Notes: a model not told the origin generated them from the letters alone. Positions 15,830 through 24,856 are shown, counted from the stretch's first letter. The stretch: DNA of 25,146 bases from CAJXNP01 sp050305935 (GCA_050305935.1 JBNLGG010000060.1:1-25146); one strand, 5' to 3'. Translations and numbers: made by a program.

Positions 15830-18202
15830 ATGATACGATTTGCCCTCATAAATGCATCTTTTTTAATTCTCGCGGTGTGCCATCATACAGTGCTTGCGCA
15901 GGAAATCGTTTACCAAAAAACGGCTGATTGGGTAACAGAAATTGAATATCCATCCGAAAGTCAGGTATCTAAATATGATGTCACATCTGGTGTTTATTAC
16001 AAGCTGGTGGATTACCAAACAAACTTTGAGAAAAAAAGCACCTATTTCCATTTCGTTCAAAATATCGTATCCAGCAGTGGTGTTTCCAATGCCTCACAGT
16101 TGTCAATCCCTTATGACACTGCATACCAGCACCTCATTTTCCACAAATTGATTGTATGGAGAAATGGTAGTGCTATTGATAAAACCAGCGAAACAACGTT
16201 TGAATATGTGAAAAATGAGCAGGAGCTGCAATCGAATATTTATACCGGATTAGTAACTGCATTGGCCGTAATCGAAGACCTTCGAAAAAATGACCTGTTG
16301 GAAATCGCCTACACATTAAAAGGAATAAACCCCATTTATGAGGGCGCCCAATACCGATCAATGCCTTTAGAAGATCTCAATCCTATTGATAAAATCTTCG
16401 TTCGGATGATATATCCTTCTGATCAAAGATATACATACCAATGTAATGGTTGCAGGCAGGGAGAAGTTACGCAGCGTAACGCGGATGGCAATACAGAGCT
16501 GGTAGTAGAAAGAATAAATGTGGAGGCCCTGGAAATAGAAGAAACCCTTCCTAGCTGGATTATTCCATATGACTATTTGGAAGTAAGCAGTACTAATTCC
16601 TGGGCGGGCGTTAATGAGTGGGCGTTACGCATATTCGATCAGGATGAAGACAAGCTAATCGAAAAGGTATTTGAGGAAATTTTTTATCCGGAATATGATA
16701 CTGAAGAAAAGATAGATGCCATTATCGATTTCGTACAGAATGAAATCAGGTACATGGGAATCGAGTCCGGGATTGGAAGTATTAAACCTTTTTCACCCAA
16801 TCAAACCATTACCCAGCGTTTTGGCGATTGCAAAGATAAGTCACTGTTAATGGTGTCTATGTTACGGAAAATTGGCCTGGAAAAGAGTTATCCTGCCTTT
16901 GTGAACTCCACCATGCTCAAAAACACCGCGCATCTTCTGCCAAGTGGTTATGCCTTCGATCATTGCATTGTCAATTTTAACTTCAACGGTGAGGATTACT
17001 GGATAGATCCTACTAATTCACATCAGGGCGGATCTTTTAATCAGATGATCACCTCTGATTTTGAAAAGGCGCTGGTCATTAAGGAAGGGACGACCGAATT
17101 AACATCCATGAAGGTTGTTGATTCTGTGAGCAGGTACACGGCATTTGAGGAGTTGGATATTTCCTCTTACGAAGAACCCGCGACCTTGAAGATCACAACT
17201 GAAATGAGAGGGGGTCGGGCGGACTTTATGAGGCAATTACTGGAATACTATTCACGGAAAGAAATCTCTGATGCTTTCAAATATCCCTACGGACTGGTTT
17301 TCCCTTCGATCCAGGAAAGTCAGAAATTGATCATAAAAGAAGATGAAGAGCACAACATCATTGAGACGGAGGAAAATTATACAATGGCAGATGTCTGGGA
17401 TAATGATCAGGAGGCATTGAACGGAAAAAGAACCCTCACATATGAACCTGCTAACCTTTATAATTATGTGTATGTGGCTGCCTGTGAGTCAAAGAAAAAC
17501 CCTGCGTATTTTGACTACCCTTCCAGATATAAACAAATGACCGTTATTAAGCTGCCATCGGCAATCACGTTTGATCCGGAAGACATCTTTGTCGAAAACG
17601 TAGCCTTCCAATACTCACAAACTTCCCGGATGATTGACGCGACGACCATCGAAATGACTTATCAATTCGAAAGCAAAACAAAAGAAATCGCACCTGCTGA
17701 TTTTCCTGAAGTTTGCAGGGATATGAATGAGATAGCTAATAATGTGAGCATCATTTTTACCTTCCCCAAATTTGAGATTGATATTAGTAGTTTGCTGCAG
17801 AATTTAAATTCGAATCTTTCAAAAAAAGTGACTTTCAAGATGGATAGCGCCCAATTATTAATGAATGACTCTACCCGTCAAAGTGAAACAGACAATAAAT
17901 TGATCGTTGAAAATCAGCCGGAATATCCAGGGGGAATGAAGGCCTTCTATAAGGATGTTTTTAGAAATCTCAGGTATCCTGACGAAGCCAGAAAATCAGG
18001 CGTCAGCGGTAGGGTATTTGTGAGTTTTGTAGTCACTAAAACAGGGGAAATGGATTCCATCAAGGTCGTAAAGGGCATCGGAGCCGGATGTGATGATGAG
18101 GCGATCCGCTTGATGAAAAAACTTAAAAAATGGAAACCTGGCACCATAGATGGAAAGGAAGTAGACGTAGTCATGGTGCTGCCCATTACATTTAAGCTGT
18201 AG
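15830..18202 (+). CDS. exported DUF3857/transglutaminase-like protein with C-terminal TonB domain
   Basis: I start the gene at the ATG at 15830, which gives a clean signal peptide (IRFALINASFLILAVCHHTVLAQ) and 790 residues; an in-frame ATG at 15746 would add 28 residues ahead of it. A DUF3857 domain (about 55-225) is followed by a transglutaminase-like core (about 275-395) with an intact triad: C334 in RFGDCKDKS, H378 in AFDHC, and D393 in YWIDPTN. A beta-rich region with no named domain follows. From about residue 695 the protein has a TonB C-terminal domain: PEYPGGMKAFY, LRYPDEARKSGVSGRVFVSFVV, GCDDEAIRLMKKLKKWKPG and a VVMVLPITFKL final strand. DUF3857 proteins of Bacteroidota are exported and of unknown role; the triad suggests cysteine peptidase or acyl-transfer chemistry. 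The TonB_C fusion without a TonB-type membrane anchor or proline-rich linker is unusual. Confidence 0.88.
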   Translation: MIRFALINASFLILAVCHHTVLAQEIVYQKTADWVTEIEYPSESQVSKYDVTSGVYYKLVDYQTNFEKKSTYFHFVQNIVSSSGVSNASQLSIPYDTAYQHLIFHKLIVWRNGSAIDKTSETTFEYVKNEQELQSNIYTGLVTALAVIEDLRKNDLLEIAYTLKGINPIYEGAQYRSMPLEDLNPIDKIFVRMIYPSDQRYTYQCNGCRQGEVTQRNADGNTELVVERINVEALEIEETLPSWIIPYDYLEVSSTNSWAGVNEWALRIFDQDEDKLIEKVFEEIFYPEYDTEEKIDAIIDFVQNEIRYMGIESGIGSIKPFSPNQTITQRFGDCKDKSLLMVSMLRKIGLEKSYPAFVNSTMLKNTAHLLPSGYAFDHCIVNFNFNGEDYWIDPTNSHQGGSFNQMITSDFEKALVIKEGTTELTSMKVVDSVSRYTAFEELDISSYEEPATLKITTEMRGGRADFMRQLLEYYSRKEISDAFKYPYGLVFPSIQESQKLIIKEDEEHNIIETEENYTMADVWDNDQEALNGKRTLTYEPANLYNYVYVAACESKKNPAYFDYPSRYKQMTVIKLPSAITFDPEDIFVENVAFQYSQTSRMIDATTIEMTYQFESKTKEIAPADFPEVCRDMNEIANNVSIIFTFPKFEIDISSLLQNLNSNLSKKVTFKMDSAQLLMNDSTRQSETDNKLIVENQPEYPGGMKAFYKDVFRNLRYPDEARKSGVSGRVFVSFVVTKTGEMDSIKVVKGIGAGCDDEAIRLMKKLKKWKPGTIDGKEVDVVMVLPITFKL

Positions 18203-18794
18203 CGAGGGGAGAGGGGTTTAAAAAGAGGACAGACTGACTCGTCCTGAAAAAAGTTTACAGGTAAAAGGAATAGTCCTGTTATAAATTTACAGACTGCCAA
18301 TGTCATCTCCCGTCCATCATTGCGGTCCAGGTTCGAATGGACTGCAAACGTTTATCAAATAGCAGCATTCCCAGTTTGAGAAAGTAATTTTGATCGATCA
18401 GGATTTATTCTTCCAGTATAACGAAGTCTCACGAACGTCTATTTTTATAAGATTCGTATTCATCTTTCTTTGCTTTAAATAGCGCCTAGCATCCGCAAAG
18501 TTATTCCTACACGACTCCTGACATTAGTTAAAAAAAAATGGAATGACTCATTTGTTTGATACTTGTAAATCGCTGAAAACCTGATAGTCATGCTATGGTT
18601 TAAAGGTTTTGGGTTGTAAACAAAATATAAATTAGTTTGTTTGATATGCTTTTATCCTATAAATTATTTCAACATTTTCTTTTTTGTGAAATGCAAAATA
18701 CCAAATTAAGCTTTTTGATTTTCAATTTAAGTTCGTGTGCAGAATATCGCATTAAATGGGTCCTCTTTTTTTAAAGTGAATTAGGCGAAATTAT
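18203..18794. other. 592-base AT-rich intergenic spacer before the sensor kinase
   Basis: No open frame of note. A short stem AGGAC/GTCCT (about 18226-18246) just after the transglutaminase-like gene could help termination but is weak. The section nearest the kinase is very AT-rich and includes near matches to the -7 element (for example TAGTTTG around 18633) but no exact TAnnTTTG. A TTCGAA-containing stem near 18323-18345 is not a tRNA. No RNA gene recognised. Confidence 0.5.
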
Positions 18795-21700
18795 ATGAAG
18801 GGGAGTGTCATCATAATCTTCTTAATTTTTTTGCAAGTAAACTGCATTAAAGCTCAGTCAGGCAGGTGGAATTTCGATTATCTTACAGCAGAGGATGGCC
18901 TCTCAGACAACACAATATATACTGTATACCGAGACAGTAAAGATTACCTGTGGATTGGAACACAAAGGTTAGGTATTAATAAATATGACGGGAATAACAT
19001 CACAATATATCAAAATGTTGATAGCAATCCGGAGTCAATTAGCAACAACGCCATACGGCATATCTTCGAAGACAGCAAAAGAAATGTATGGATAGGAACC
19101 ATGAATGGACTGAATTTATATCATCGCGAAAATGATTCATTTACAGTATTTAAACACAGTGCAGATTCCGTCAATGACAACAATTACGTCACCTCTATTC
19201 TCGAAGATAGAAAGGGGAATTTATGGACCTCATATAACAATGGAATAGGTTTAACAAAATGGAACTACCAGGAGAATAGTTATGAGCGTTTCAGGATAAA
19301 AGCGTCAGATAATGATTACCTGGCCAATTGCATATTGTCAATCAAGGAAGATTCCAAAGGACATATCTGGGCTGTTACAAAAGATGCGGCTATTTATAGA
19401 TTCGAACCGGAAACCGGAGATTTTGAGGCATACAGAGCCCCACTTGTTGATTTGGGTAAAGACATTGACAAAAGCTTATGTATTGACCACGAAGATAAAA
19501 TATGGGTGGGTACATTTGGTAATGGATTATTCTCATTTGATCCAGCTACCGGTGAGTTTAATCATTTCGCTACAAACAGTGGTAATAGGGGCATTAACAA
19601 TAACCTAATCAGTGACATCATACAAGTAGATAAAGATCATTTAATGATCTCAACAGACCAGGGAGGGATTAACTATTACAACATGGCCTCCAAAACATTT
19701 GAATATATTGTACAGGATGAGAAAATTGAAAATGGGCTTAATACCAATGGGATTTTATGTTTACATCAGGACAAAGAAGGAATTTTATGGGTGGGCACCT
19801 CAAGAGGTGGCGTGAATTACTATAATCCCAAGAGCAACAAAATTCAATTAATAAAAAATAATCCTAAAAATCCTAACTCCCTTGCGTACGATATTGTAGG
19901 ATATCTGTACGAGGATGACGAAGGAATGATATGGATTGCAACGGATGGAGGAGGACTTAATATCTATGATCCGAAAACGGGTGATTTTTCATCGTTTACG
20001 CATGATCCTTCAAATACACATAGTATCAGCGGCAATGTTATCCGTTGTATCACGGAAGATAAAGATGGCGACGTATGGGTAGGAACCTGGGGATCCGGCC
20101 TTAACCGGTATGACCGACAAACGAAAAAATTCCATCGCTATTCACCGGATCCAACGGACGACTCAAGCATCTCATCCAATATTATCTGGCACTTTTTCAT
20201 CGACCATCAGGGAAAATTTTGGTTGAGTAGTTTCTATCATGGTGTGGAAATATTTGACAAAAAAAAGGGAGTCGTTAAAAGATTCACTGCCGATCCTGAT
20301 GACCCCAGATCACTAAGCCATAATGATGCCTGGCTGATATATGAAGATGCCCTGAAAAATATATGGATCTGCACACGCAACGGAATTAGTCTTTACGACA
20401 GTTTAACCAACTCCTTTACGGTTTATGATGAATTCCCGGACAATGACATAGGTGCATTTTGCAGGGACAAAGACGGCAAGTTATGGGCTGGCAGCAGGAG
20501 CAAAGGCCTCTTTTTGTTTGAACAGGATGGCACCATAGTTAAAGTGTATGATGAGAGCAACGGATTGCCTAACAACAATATTCAGGCAATTGTAGAAGAC
20601 CACAGGGGCAATTTATGGATATCAACAAATAATGGTATCTGCTGGTTTGACCAAAAAAGCCAGGAATTCCACACTTATTCCAAAAGCGACGGATTACAAG
20701 GAAATGTGTTTTTTGAGCAATCTTTTTTAAAGACAAAAAACGGAAGGCTATATTTTGGTGGATATAACGGTATAAGTTCTTTTTACCCCGACAGCCTTAC
20801 CGGATCCAAAAACAACTATATACCAAAAGTCTATATCACAGATTTCAGATTATTCAACAAATCAGTCCCGTTTGGGACTCCCGGGTCCCCCCTGGAAAAA
20901 CACATAAGTGAAACAGAGGGAATCAAATTATCCTGGAGAGAATCCTCTTTTTCCTTTGAGTTTACCGCTACCAACTACACAAACAATGAAAAAACCGAAT
21001 ATGCCTATAAGCTTGAAGACTTTGATAAAGAATGGAATTATGTCGGAAATAAGAGAGAAGCAACGTATACAAATCTTGATCCGGGGGAATACACTTTTAG
21101 AGTTAAGGCGTCAAATAATGATGGCGTTTGGAACGAGCAGGGTAAGTCAATCAGAATTGTGATTACACCACCGTTTAGTCAGACGATAGGGTTTAAGGTT
21201 TTGGTCGGTGTGTGTATCTCGGGGCTGGTTTATCTTTTCTTTTTCATCAGAACACGACAACTACGAAACAACAATATCAAACTGGAGAAAAATGTTCAGG
21301 AAAGAACGGAGCAATTGAAATCGCTGATTGATGAACTTAAGGAGAAACAAGATGAGATCGAAACTACCAATGAAGAATTAACTTCCACTCTGGAAGATCT
21401 ATTTGAACAAAAAAACCACGTAGACAAAGTCAATGAAAAGCTAAAAGATACTCAGGAAGAGTTACAACAAATAAATGAGCAGTTAGATAATAGAGTTCAG
21501 GAGCGCACCCAAAAGCTCTTGAAAGCCAACCGGGAGCTGGATCGTTTTGTTTACAGTGCCTCACACGATCTTTCCGCCCCATTAAAATCCATTTTAGGAT
21601 TGATAAATATCACCAGGCTGGAAAACAGAAACAACAAGCTCTTGAATCATCTTGGGCACATGGAAAACAGTGTTAAAAAATTGGAAAAAGTGATAAGGAG

Positions 21701-22196
21701 CCTCACTCAATTCTCCAGAAATATGGGTTTTGAAGTTAAAAAAGATACCAAATACTTCGATCAAATAGTAGAAGAGGTATTGAGCGAAATGAACTCTTTA
21801 TTTGATTCGGGCAAAGTAAAAATTGTAAAGAACTATTCTAAGAAAGAAAAGATCAAAACCGATACGCTAAGGCTAAAGATCATCTTGCAGAACCTCATCT
21901 CTAATGCCATTAAATACAGGAAAATCGATGCCGAAGAATCTAATGTGATTGTTGGTTTTTCAAATAGCAAAGATAAATACCAAATTCAAATAAAGGACGA
22001 TGGCATAGGAATAGACCCGCAACACCAGGAAAATATATTTGCCATGTTTTACCGTGGTACGGTACAATCAGATGGATCCGGTTTGGGTTTATATATTGTG
22101 AAGGAGACACTCAGCAAACTAAACGGGGAAATACAGGTGGAATCAGAGCCGGATTCCTATACGCTTATCAGTATATCTATCCCCAAGCAAAAATGA
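18795..22196 (+). CDS. Reg_prop/Y_Y_Y sensor histidine kinase without receiver or DNA-binding domain
   Basis: A 1133-residue sensor. A signal peptide (1-21) leads into 14 Reg_prop-type repeats (about 25-690) with the (L/I/V)W(I/V)GT..GL..(Y/F) signature, enough for two seven-bladed propellers. A Y_Y_Y domain (about 726-791; YAYKLEDFDKEWNY, GEYTFRVKASN) is followed by one membrane helix (about 797-821) and a long cytoplasmic coiled coil (about 828-912). The kinase core has an H-box with phospho-acceptor H924 (SHDLSAPLKSI), N-box N1037 (LQNLISNAIKY), G1 box DDGIGI (1068-1073) and G2 box GSGLGL (1095-1100), so it looks active. The usual hybrid two-component proteins of this architecture continue into a receiver and AraC-type helix-turn-helix; this one ends after the ATPase domain, so a separate response regulator is needed and none is in the window. 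The ligand is probably a surface or periplasmic signal such as a glycan, but that is inference. Confidence 0.92.
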   Translation: MKGSVIIIFLIFLQVNCIKAQSGRWNFDYLTAEDGLSDNTIYTVYRDSKDYLWIGTQRLGINKYDGNNITIYQNVDSNPESISNNAIRHIFEDSKRNVWIGTMNGLNLYHRENDSFTVFKHSADSVNDNNYVTSILEDRKGNLWTSYNNGIGLTKWNYQENSYERFRIKASDNDYLANCILSIKEDSKGHIWAVTKDAAIYRFEPETGDFEAYRAPLVDLGKDIDKSLCIDHEDKIWVGTFGNGLFSFDPATGEFNHFATNSGNRGINNNLISDIIQVDKDHLMISTDQGGINYYNMASKTFEYIVQDEKIENGLNTNGILCLHQDKEGILWVGTSRGGVNYYNPKSNKIQLIKNNPKNPNSLAYDIVGYLYEDDEGMIWIATDGGGLNIYDPKTGDFSSFTHDPSNTHSISGNVIRCITEDKDGDVWVGTWGSGLNRYDRQTKKFHRYSPDPTDDSSISSNIIWHFFIDHQGKFWLSSFYHGVEIFDKKKGVVKRFTADPDDPRSLSHNDAWLIYEDALKNIWICTRNGISLYDSLTNSFTVYDEFPDNDIGAFCRDKDGKLWAGSRSKGLFLFEQDGTIVKVYDESNGLPNNNIQAIVEDHRGNLWISTNNGICWFDQKSQEFHTYSKSDGLQGNVFFEQSFLKTKNGRLYFGGYNGISSFYPDSLTGSKNNYIPKVYITDFRLFNKSVPFGTPGSPLEKHISETEGIKLSWRESSFSFEFTATNYTNNEKTEYAYKLEDFDKEWNYVGNKREATYTNLDPGEYTFRVKASNNDGVWNEQGKSIRIVITPPFSQTIGFKVLVGVCISGLVYLFFFIRTRQLRNNNIKLEKNVQERTEQLKSLIDELKEKQDEIETTNEELTSTLEDLFEQKNHVDKVNEKLKDTQEELQQINEQLDNRVQERTQKLLKANRELDRFVYSASHDLSAPLKSILGLINITRLENRNNKLLNHLGHMENSVKKLEKVIRSLTQFSRNMGFEVKKDTKYFDQIVEEVLSEMNSLFDSGKVKIVKNYSKKEKIKTDTLRLKIILQNLISNAIKYRKIDAEESNVIVGFSNSKDKYQIQIKDDGIGIDPQHQENIFAMFYRGTVQSDGSGLGLYIVKETLSKLNGEIQVESEPDSYTLISISIPKQK

Positions 22197-22205
22197 AAAG
22201 ACAAT

Positions 22206-22389
22206 CCCTGGATTCCATGCCTCGTCCAGCAGGCGGGCATTCCGGCCTGCCTGGCGGCAAGACAGAGGTCTGTTACTTCTCTGCTCGCCAAGGCTCATTT
22301 GAGCAGATCAACCCAATGGAATTTTGCGCTTGACGATATCACTCTTTGAGTAGCAGATCCCGGGTACCGATGGCTATCTGGACCCGGGA
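22206..22389. repeat. dispersed repeat, copy A
   Basis: About 184 bases closely resembling copy B (23579-23748) in the same orientation. Shared blocks include TCCATGCCTCGTCC, TTCCGGCCTGCC, GGCTCATTTGAGCA and ATCAACC; by eye roughly 85 percent of the first 107 aligned bases match, and the second half is more divergent. It ends with TCCCGGGT/ACCCGGGA (22358-22365 and 22382-22389), a perfect 8-base stem, and is followed by ACTACTGCT, close to ACTAATGCT after copy B. It carries no gene; a MITE-like element or a structured RNA family would fit. Confidence 0.75.
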
Positions 22390-22416
22390 ACTACTGCTTT
22401 TTTTTTAGAAAAAAGC
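22358..22416 (+). terminator. probable terminator after the sensor kinase gene
   Basis: The TCCCGGGT/ACCCGGGA stem (22358-22389) is followed within 10 bases by a run of nine T (22398-22406). An overlapping GCTTTTTT/AAAAAAGC hairpin (22396-22416) can serve the opposite strand for the convergent OmpA-like gene. The distance from the kinase stop (about 160 bases) is long, with the repeat in between, so the hairpin may be part of the repeat that doubles as a terminator. Confidence 0.5.
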
Positions 22417-22484
22417 AAAGAGGAAAAATATCCGGAATTCATTGACCTTGCCTCCCTAACAGATATTCGTGTTACTTCTTATTA

Positions 22485-23195
22485 TTACAATTCCCCGCGT
22501 TGTGCGGCACGCTGCATCTTTTTATTGGCGTAGATGGCTACTTCCACCCTTCGATTCTGTTGTCGACCCGAAGCAGTTTCATTATCTGCAATGGGCTGGG
22601 ACTCCCCATAACCTACCGAGGTTAAGCGACTGGCCAGGACACCTTGGTTAATTAAGAATCGTTTTACCGATTCTGCACGGTTTTCAGACAGTGTTTGATT
22701 ATGTTCATCAGAACCGGTACTATCCGTATGACCTTCGATCAGAATGTCAGTATCCTCGTATTTGTTTACCACATTGGCGAAATCCCCCAGGTTTTCCCTG
22801 GTGACGGAGGTTAAATTGTAGGAGTTAACATCAAATTGCAAACCCGAATTAAAGGTTATCAGGATTCCTTCGCCCACTCGTTCTACCGTTGCGCCTTCAA
22901 GGTCTCTTCTTAATTCTTCTGCCTGCTTGTCCATATGTCTGCCAATCAAGGCACCTGCTGTTCCCCCCACTGCGGCACCAACAATGGCCCCAACAGCAGT
23001 ACTCCCAGCTTTTTTACCGATTACTGCCCCCAATGCGCCCCCCGCGGCTGCCCCGATCGTTGCTCCTTTAGCCGTTCGGCTCATTTTGCAACTTGTCAAA
23101 TTGGTAGTAAAAGAGATGCAAACGACCAGCATCAGGGTGGTTATGGAGGGTTTAATCATTGATTTCATAGTTTTTCTTTGTTGCTTGTTTATCAT
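22485..23195 (-). CDS. OmpA-family lipoprotein with glycine-zipper segment
   Basis: A 236-residue envelope protein. The signal peptide ends in a lipobox-like LTSC, making C36 the probable lipid anchor; an in-frame ATG at residue 10 (23166-23168) gives a more typical signal length and may be the true start. Residues about 44-85 are a glycine zipper (repeated GAAAGGALGAVIG and GAIVGAAVGGTAGALIG), which may form membrane-interacting or oligomeric helices. The OmpA C-terminal domain (about 108-222) follows with the peptidoglycan-binding Asp and Arg at D158 (GHTDSTG) and R173 (SENRAES), 15 residues apart as in characterised OmpA domains, plus the NRRVEV ending. It probably links the outer membrane to the peptidoglycan. 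It is a single gene flanked on both sides by copies of the dispersed repeat. Confidence 0.92.
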   Translation of the reverse strand: MINKQQRKTMKSMIKPSITTLMLVVCISFTTNLTSCKMSRTAKGATIGAAAGGALGAVIGKKAGSTAVGAIVGAAVGGTAGALIGRHMDKQAEELRRDLEGATVERVGEGILITFNSGLQFDVNSYNLTSVTRENLGDFANVVNKYEDTDILIEGHTDSTGSDEHNQTLSENRAESVKRFLINQGVLASRLTSVGYGESQPIADNETASGRQQNRRVEVAIYANKKMQRAAQRGEL

Positions 23196-23578
23196 GTTTT
23201 TAAAAGATGTGTTAATAATCTATTTCTCGATTTAATACCGCAAAAAAAATAGTATTTTAATTCATTTACACTTTTTTCATGGACGTGTTTTGCCGGATGG
23301 GGGTAATTTAAGGGAAAGTTAGGACCACAATCGATCGAAATGTTTATAATCCGTCCCCTTCATTACTTAGATTTTTGAGGAGGGAAAGTTGAACGAGCAG
23401 CATCTGCAAAAAATTATCCTTATCCGTACGTAAATTCTGTTCTTTTTTTATCTAAATCTTTCCTTTCAATAAGAATGCAATAATTGTTTATGTAGACGAT
23501 ATCTCGCATTCTATAAAGCACCTGGTTGGTAATGAAGGTATGGGAGTGTTCGTAGTTTGAACTAAAAAAAAAGAAAAT

Positions 23579-23748
23579 CCCCGGACTCCATGCCTCGTCC
23601 GGCAGGTGTGCGTTCCGGCCTGCCGGACGGCAAGGCAGGGGTCTCTCACTTATCTGCTCACCAGGCTCATTTGAGCAAATCAACCAAGGGAAATCTGCCT
23701 CTAGTAGCATCATTGCATGAGTGGCAGGCCCCGGAACGGAGTCCGGGG
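23579..23748. repeat. dispersed repeat, copy B, with terminal inverted repeats
   Basis: This 170-base copy is bounded by CCCCGGACTCC (23579-23589) and its exact reverse complement GGAGTCCGGGG (23738-23748). Inside is a second perfect 11-base inverted repeat, CGTCCGGCAGG / CCTGCCGGACG (23596-23606 and 23619-23629), and a smaller TGCTCA/TGAGCA pair. Its right end also folds as CCCCGGA-ACGGAG-TCCGGGG (23729-23748). It shares sequence and orientation with copy A. Terminal inverted repeats and the lack of coding capacity suggest a non-autonomous mobile element; no target-site duplication was identified. Confidence 0.78.
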
Positions 23749-23867
23749 ACTAATGCTGTTTATTTAATAGAATGCAAAACTATTAAAATACCGCCCTCAT
23801 TGGGTTTTGTCACAATCGGCCTTTAAGTATGGCAGATTTACACATCTCATGATCCATTAAAGGACAG

Positions 23868-23875
23868 TACATTTG
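23868..23875 (+). promoter_or_regulatory. putative -7 element (TACATTTG) for the VOC/GyrI-like genes
   Basis: TACATTTG matches TAnnTTTG exactly and lies 60 bases before the ATG at 23936. No good -33 TTTG is present at the expected distance, only a T-rich GATTTA. The position between the repeat and a run of same-strand genes fits a promoter. Confidence 0.45.
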
Positions 23876-23935
23876 TATAACCTGAAAAAATCAGAAATTC
23901 TACGAAAAAGCATTCAATCACTAAAAGAAGAAACC

Positions 23936-24325
23936 ATGATCAAACACACCAAAGCATTCAGTTCCTATTCGGTAAACGACATTCAGAAAGCAAAAGAATT
24001 TTACAGTGAGACGCTGGGAATAAGGGTGAAAGACAATCCTATAGGTCTGATTGAGTTACATCCGGATGGGAATAACCCCATTCTCATTTATCCCAAACCG
24101 GATCATATACCGGCTACGTTCACTGTTTTGAACTTTCCTGTCGATGATATAGACAATGCCGTCGATACCCTTACCGGAAAAGGCGTGGCGTTTGAGCGAT
24201 ACGAAGGCGAGATCAAAACGGATGCGAAAGGGATCCTTCGCGGCAAAGCGCAAAACATGGGGCCTGACATTGCCTGGTTTAAGGACCCTGCCGGAAACAT
24301 TCTGTCCATTTTACAGGAAGATTAA
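23936..24325 (+). CDS. VOC (glyoxalase/bleomycin-resistance/dioxygenase) superfamily protein
   Basis: The ATG at 23936 follows AAAAGAAG at a sensible distance and starts a 129-residue protein; an in-frame TTG at 23873 would add 21 residues not matching the family. The fold is the usual pair of beta-alpha-beta-beta-beta modules: SSYSVNDIQKAKEFYSETLGI opens the first, VLNFPVDDIDNAVDTLTGKGV the second, and FKDPAGNILSI closes it. The protein is in the size range of single-subunit VOC enzymes that work as dimers. Metal-ligand positions are not all evident, so the reaction (isomerase, lyase, dioxygenase or ligand sequestration) cannot be stated. It is 24 bases ahead of the GyrI-like gene, consistent with co-transcription. 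Confidence 0.87.
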   Translation: MIKHTKAFSSYSVNDIQKAKEFYSETLGIRVKDNPIGLIELHPDGNNPILIYPKPDHIPATFTVLNFPVDDIDNAVDTLTGKGVAFERYEGEIKTDAKGILRGKAQNMGPDIAWFKDPAGNILSILQED

Positions 24326-24349
24326 TGCTGATACCAAAATAAAAATATT

Positions 24350-24856
24350 ATGACTACCGATCCATCAAAAAAAATCAAACCAAATCGAGTAGAGGAAAAC
24401 GTAAATCCGATGATCATTGCCGGACTAAAAAGGGAATATACTTTCGGCAAGGAGATGATGAACATATCAACACAATGGACAGAATTTAGCGCTTATTTTT
24501 GCTCCATTCCGGGACAAAAAGAAAATGTAGCCTATGGTCTCTGTATTGACCGGAAAAACGGGAACGGCTTTGAATATGTGTGCGGTGTGGAAATATCTGA
24601 AGAAATGGACGCGTCAGAACTCCCGGAAGGACTGGAATTGAAACAACTCCCCTCATTTTCGTATGCCGTATTTGAGCATAACGGCCATGTGTCGACGATC
24701 CGCCAAACCTGTGATGCGATCTTTCACCAGTGGATCCCGGACACGGATTTTAGAAAACCCGAAAATGCCAATTTCTTTTTTGAACGGTACGGTCAGGAAT
24801 TTGACCCCGGGAAAGGACTGGGAGGTATGGAAATTTGGATTCCTGTGGATAAATAG
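24350..24856 (+). CDS. GyrI-like / AraC effector-binding domain protein
   Basis: A 168-residue soluble protein consisting of a single effector-binding (GyrI-like, SOUL-related) domain without DNA-binding helices. Recognisable parts are the opening NPMIIAGLKREYTFG strand, a helix with ISTQWTEF, YGLCIDRKNGNGFEYVCGVEI, LPSFSYAVFEHNGHVSTIRQTCDAIFHQWIP and the closing GMEIWIPV strand. Stand-alone members bind small hydrophobic or cationic compounds, and some hydrolyse xenobiotics; which applies here cannot be told. The neighbourhood of VOC proteins suggests a small detoxification or stress cluster. The ATG at 24350 lies in an AT-rich leader with no strong Shine-Dalgarno sequence. Confidence 0.85.
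   Translation: MTTDPSKKIKPNRVEENVNPMIIAGLKREYTFGKEMMNISTQWTEFSAYFCSIPGQKENVAYGLCIDRKNGNGFEYVCGVEISEEMDASELPEGLELKQLPSFSYAVFEHNGHVSTIRQTCDAIFHQWIPDTDFRKPENANFFFERYGQEFDPGKGLGGMEIWIPVDK

Larger units (their letters stand above)
23196..23935. other. 740-base intergenic region: OmpA-side promoter region, repeat copy B and VOC leader
   Basis: The part next to the OmpA-like gene is AT-rich and should hold its promoter, but no exact TAnnTTTG is present on the minus strand. A 10-base direct repeat AGGGAAAGTT occurs at 23311-23320 and 23381-23390. Copy B of the repeat occupies 23579-23748, and a promoter element for the VOC gene lies at 23868-23875. Open frames across the repeat are not convincing genes. 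Confidence 0.5.

Noticed and set aside
18323..18345. tRNA-like T-arm (GGTTCGAAT flanked by short complementary arms)
   Set aside because: The bases around TTCGAAT do not form a proper five-pair T-stem, and no acceptor or anticodon stems are present nearby.
23420..23713. 97-codon minus-strand open frame
   Set aside because: About half of it runs through repeat copy B, and the product shows no domain or plausible start context.
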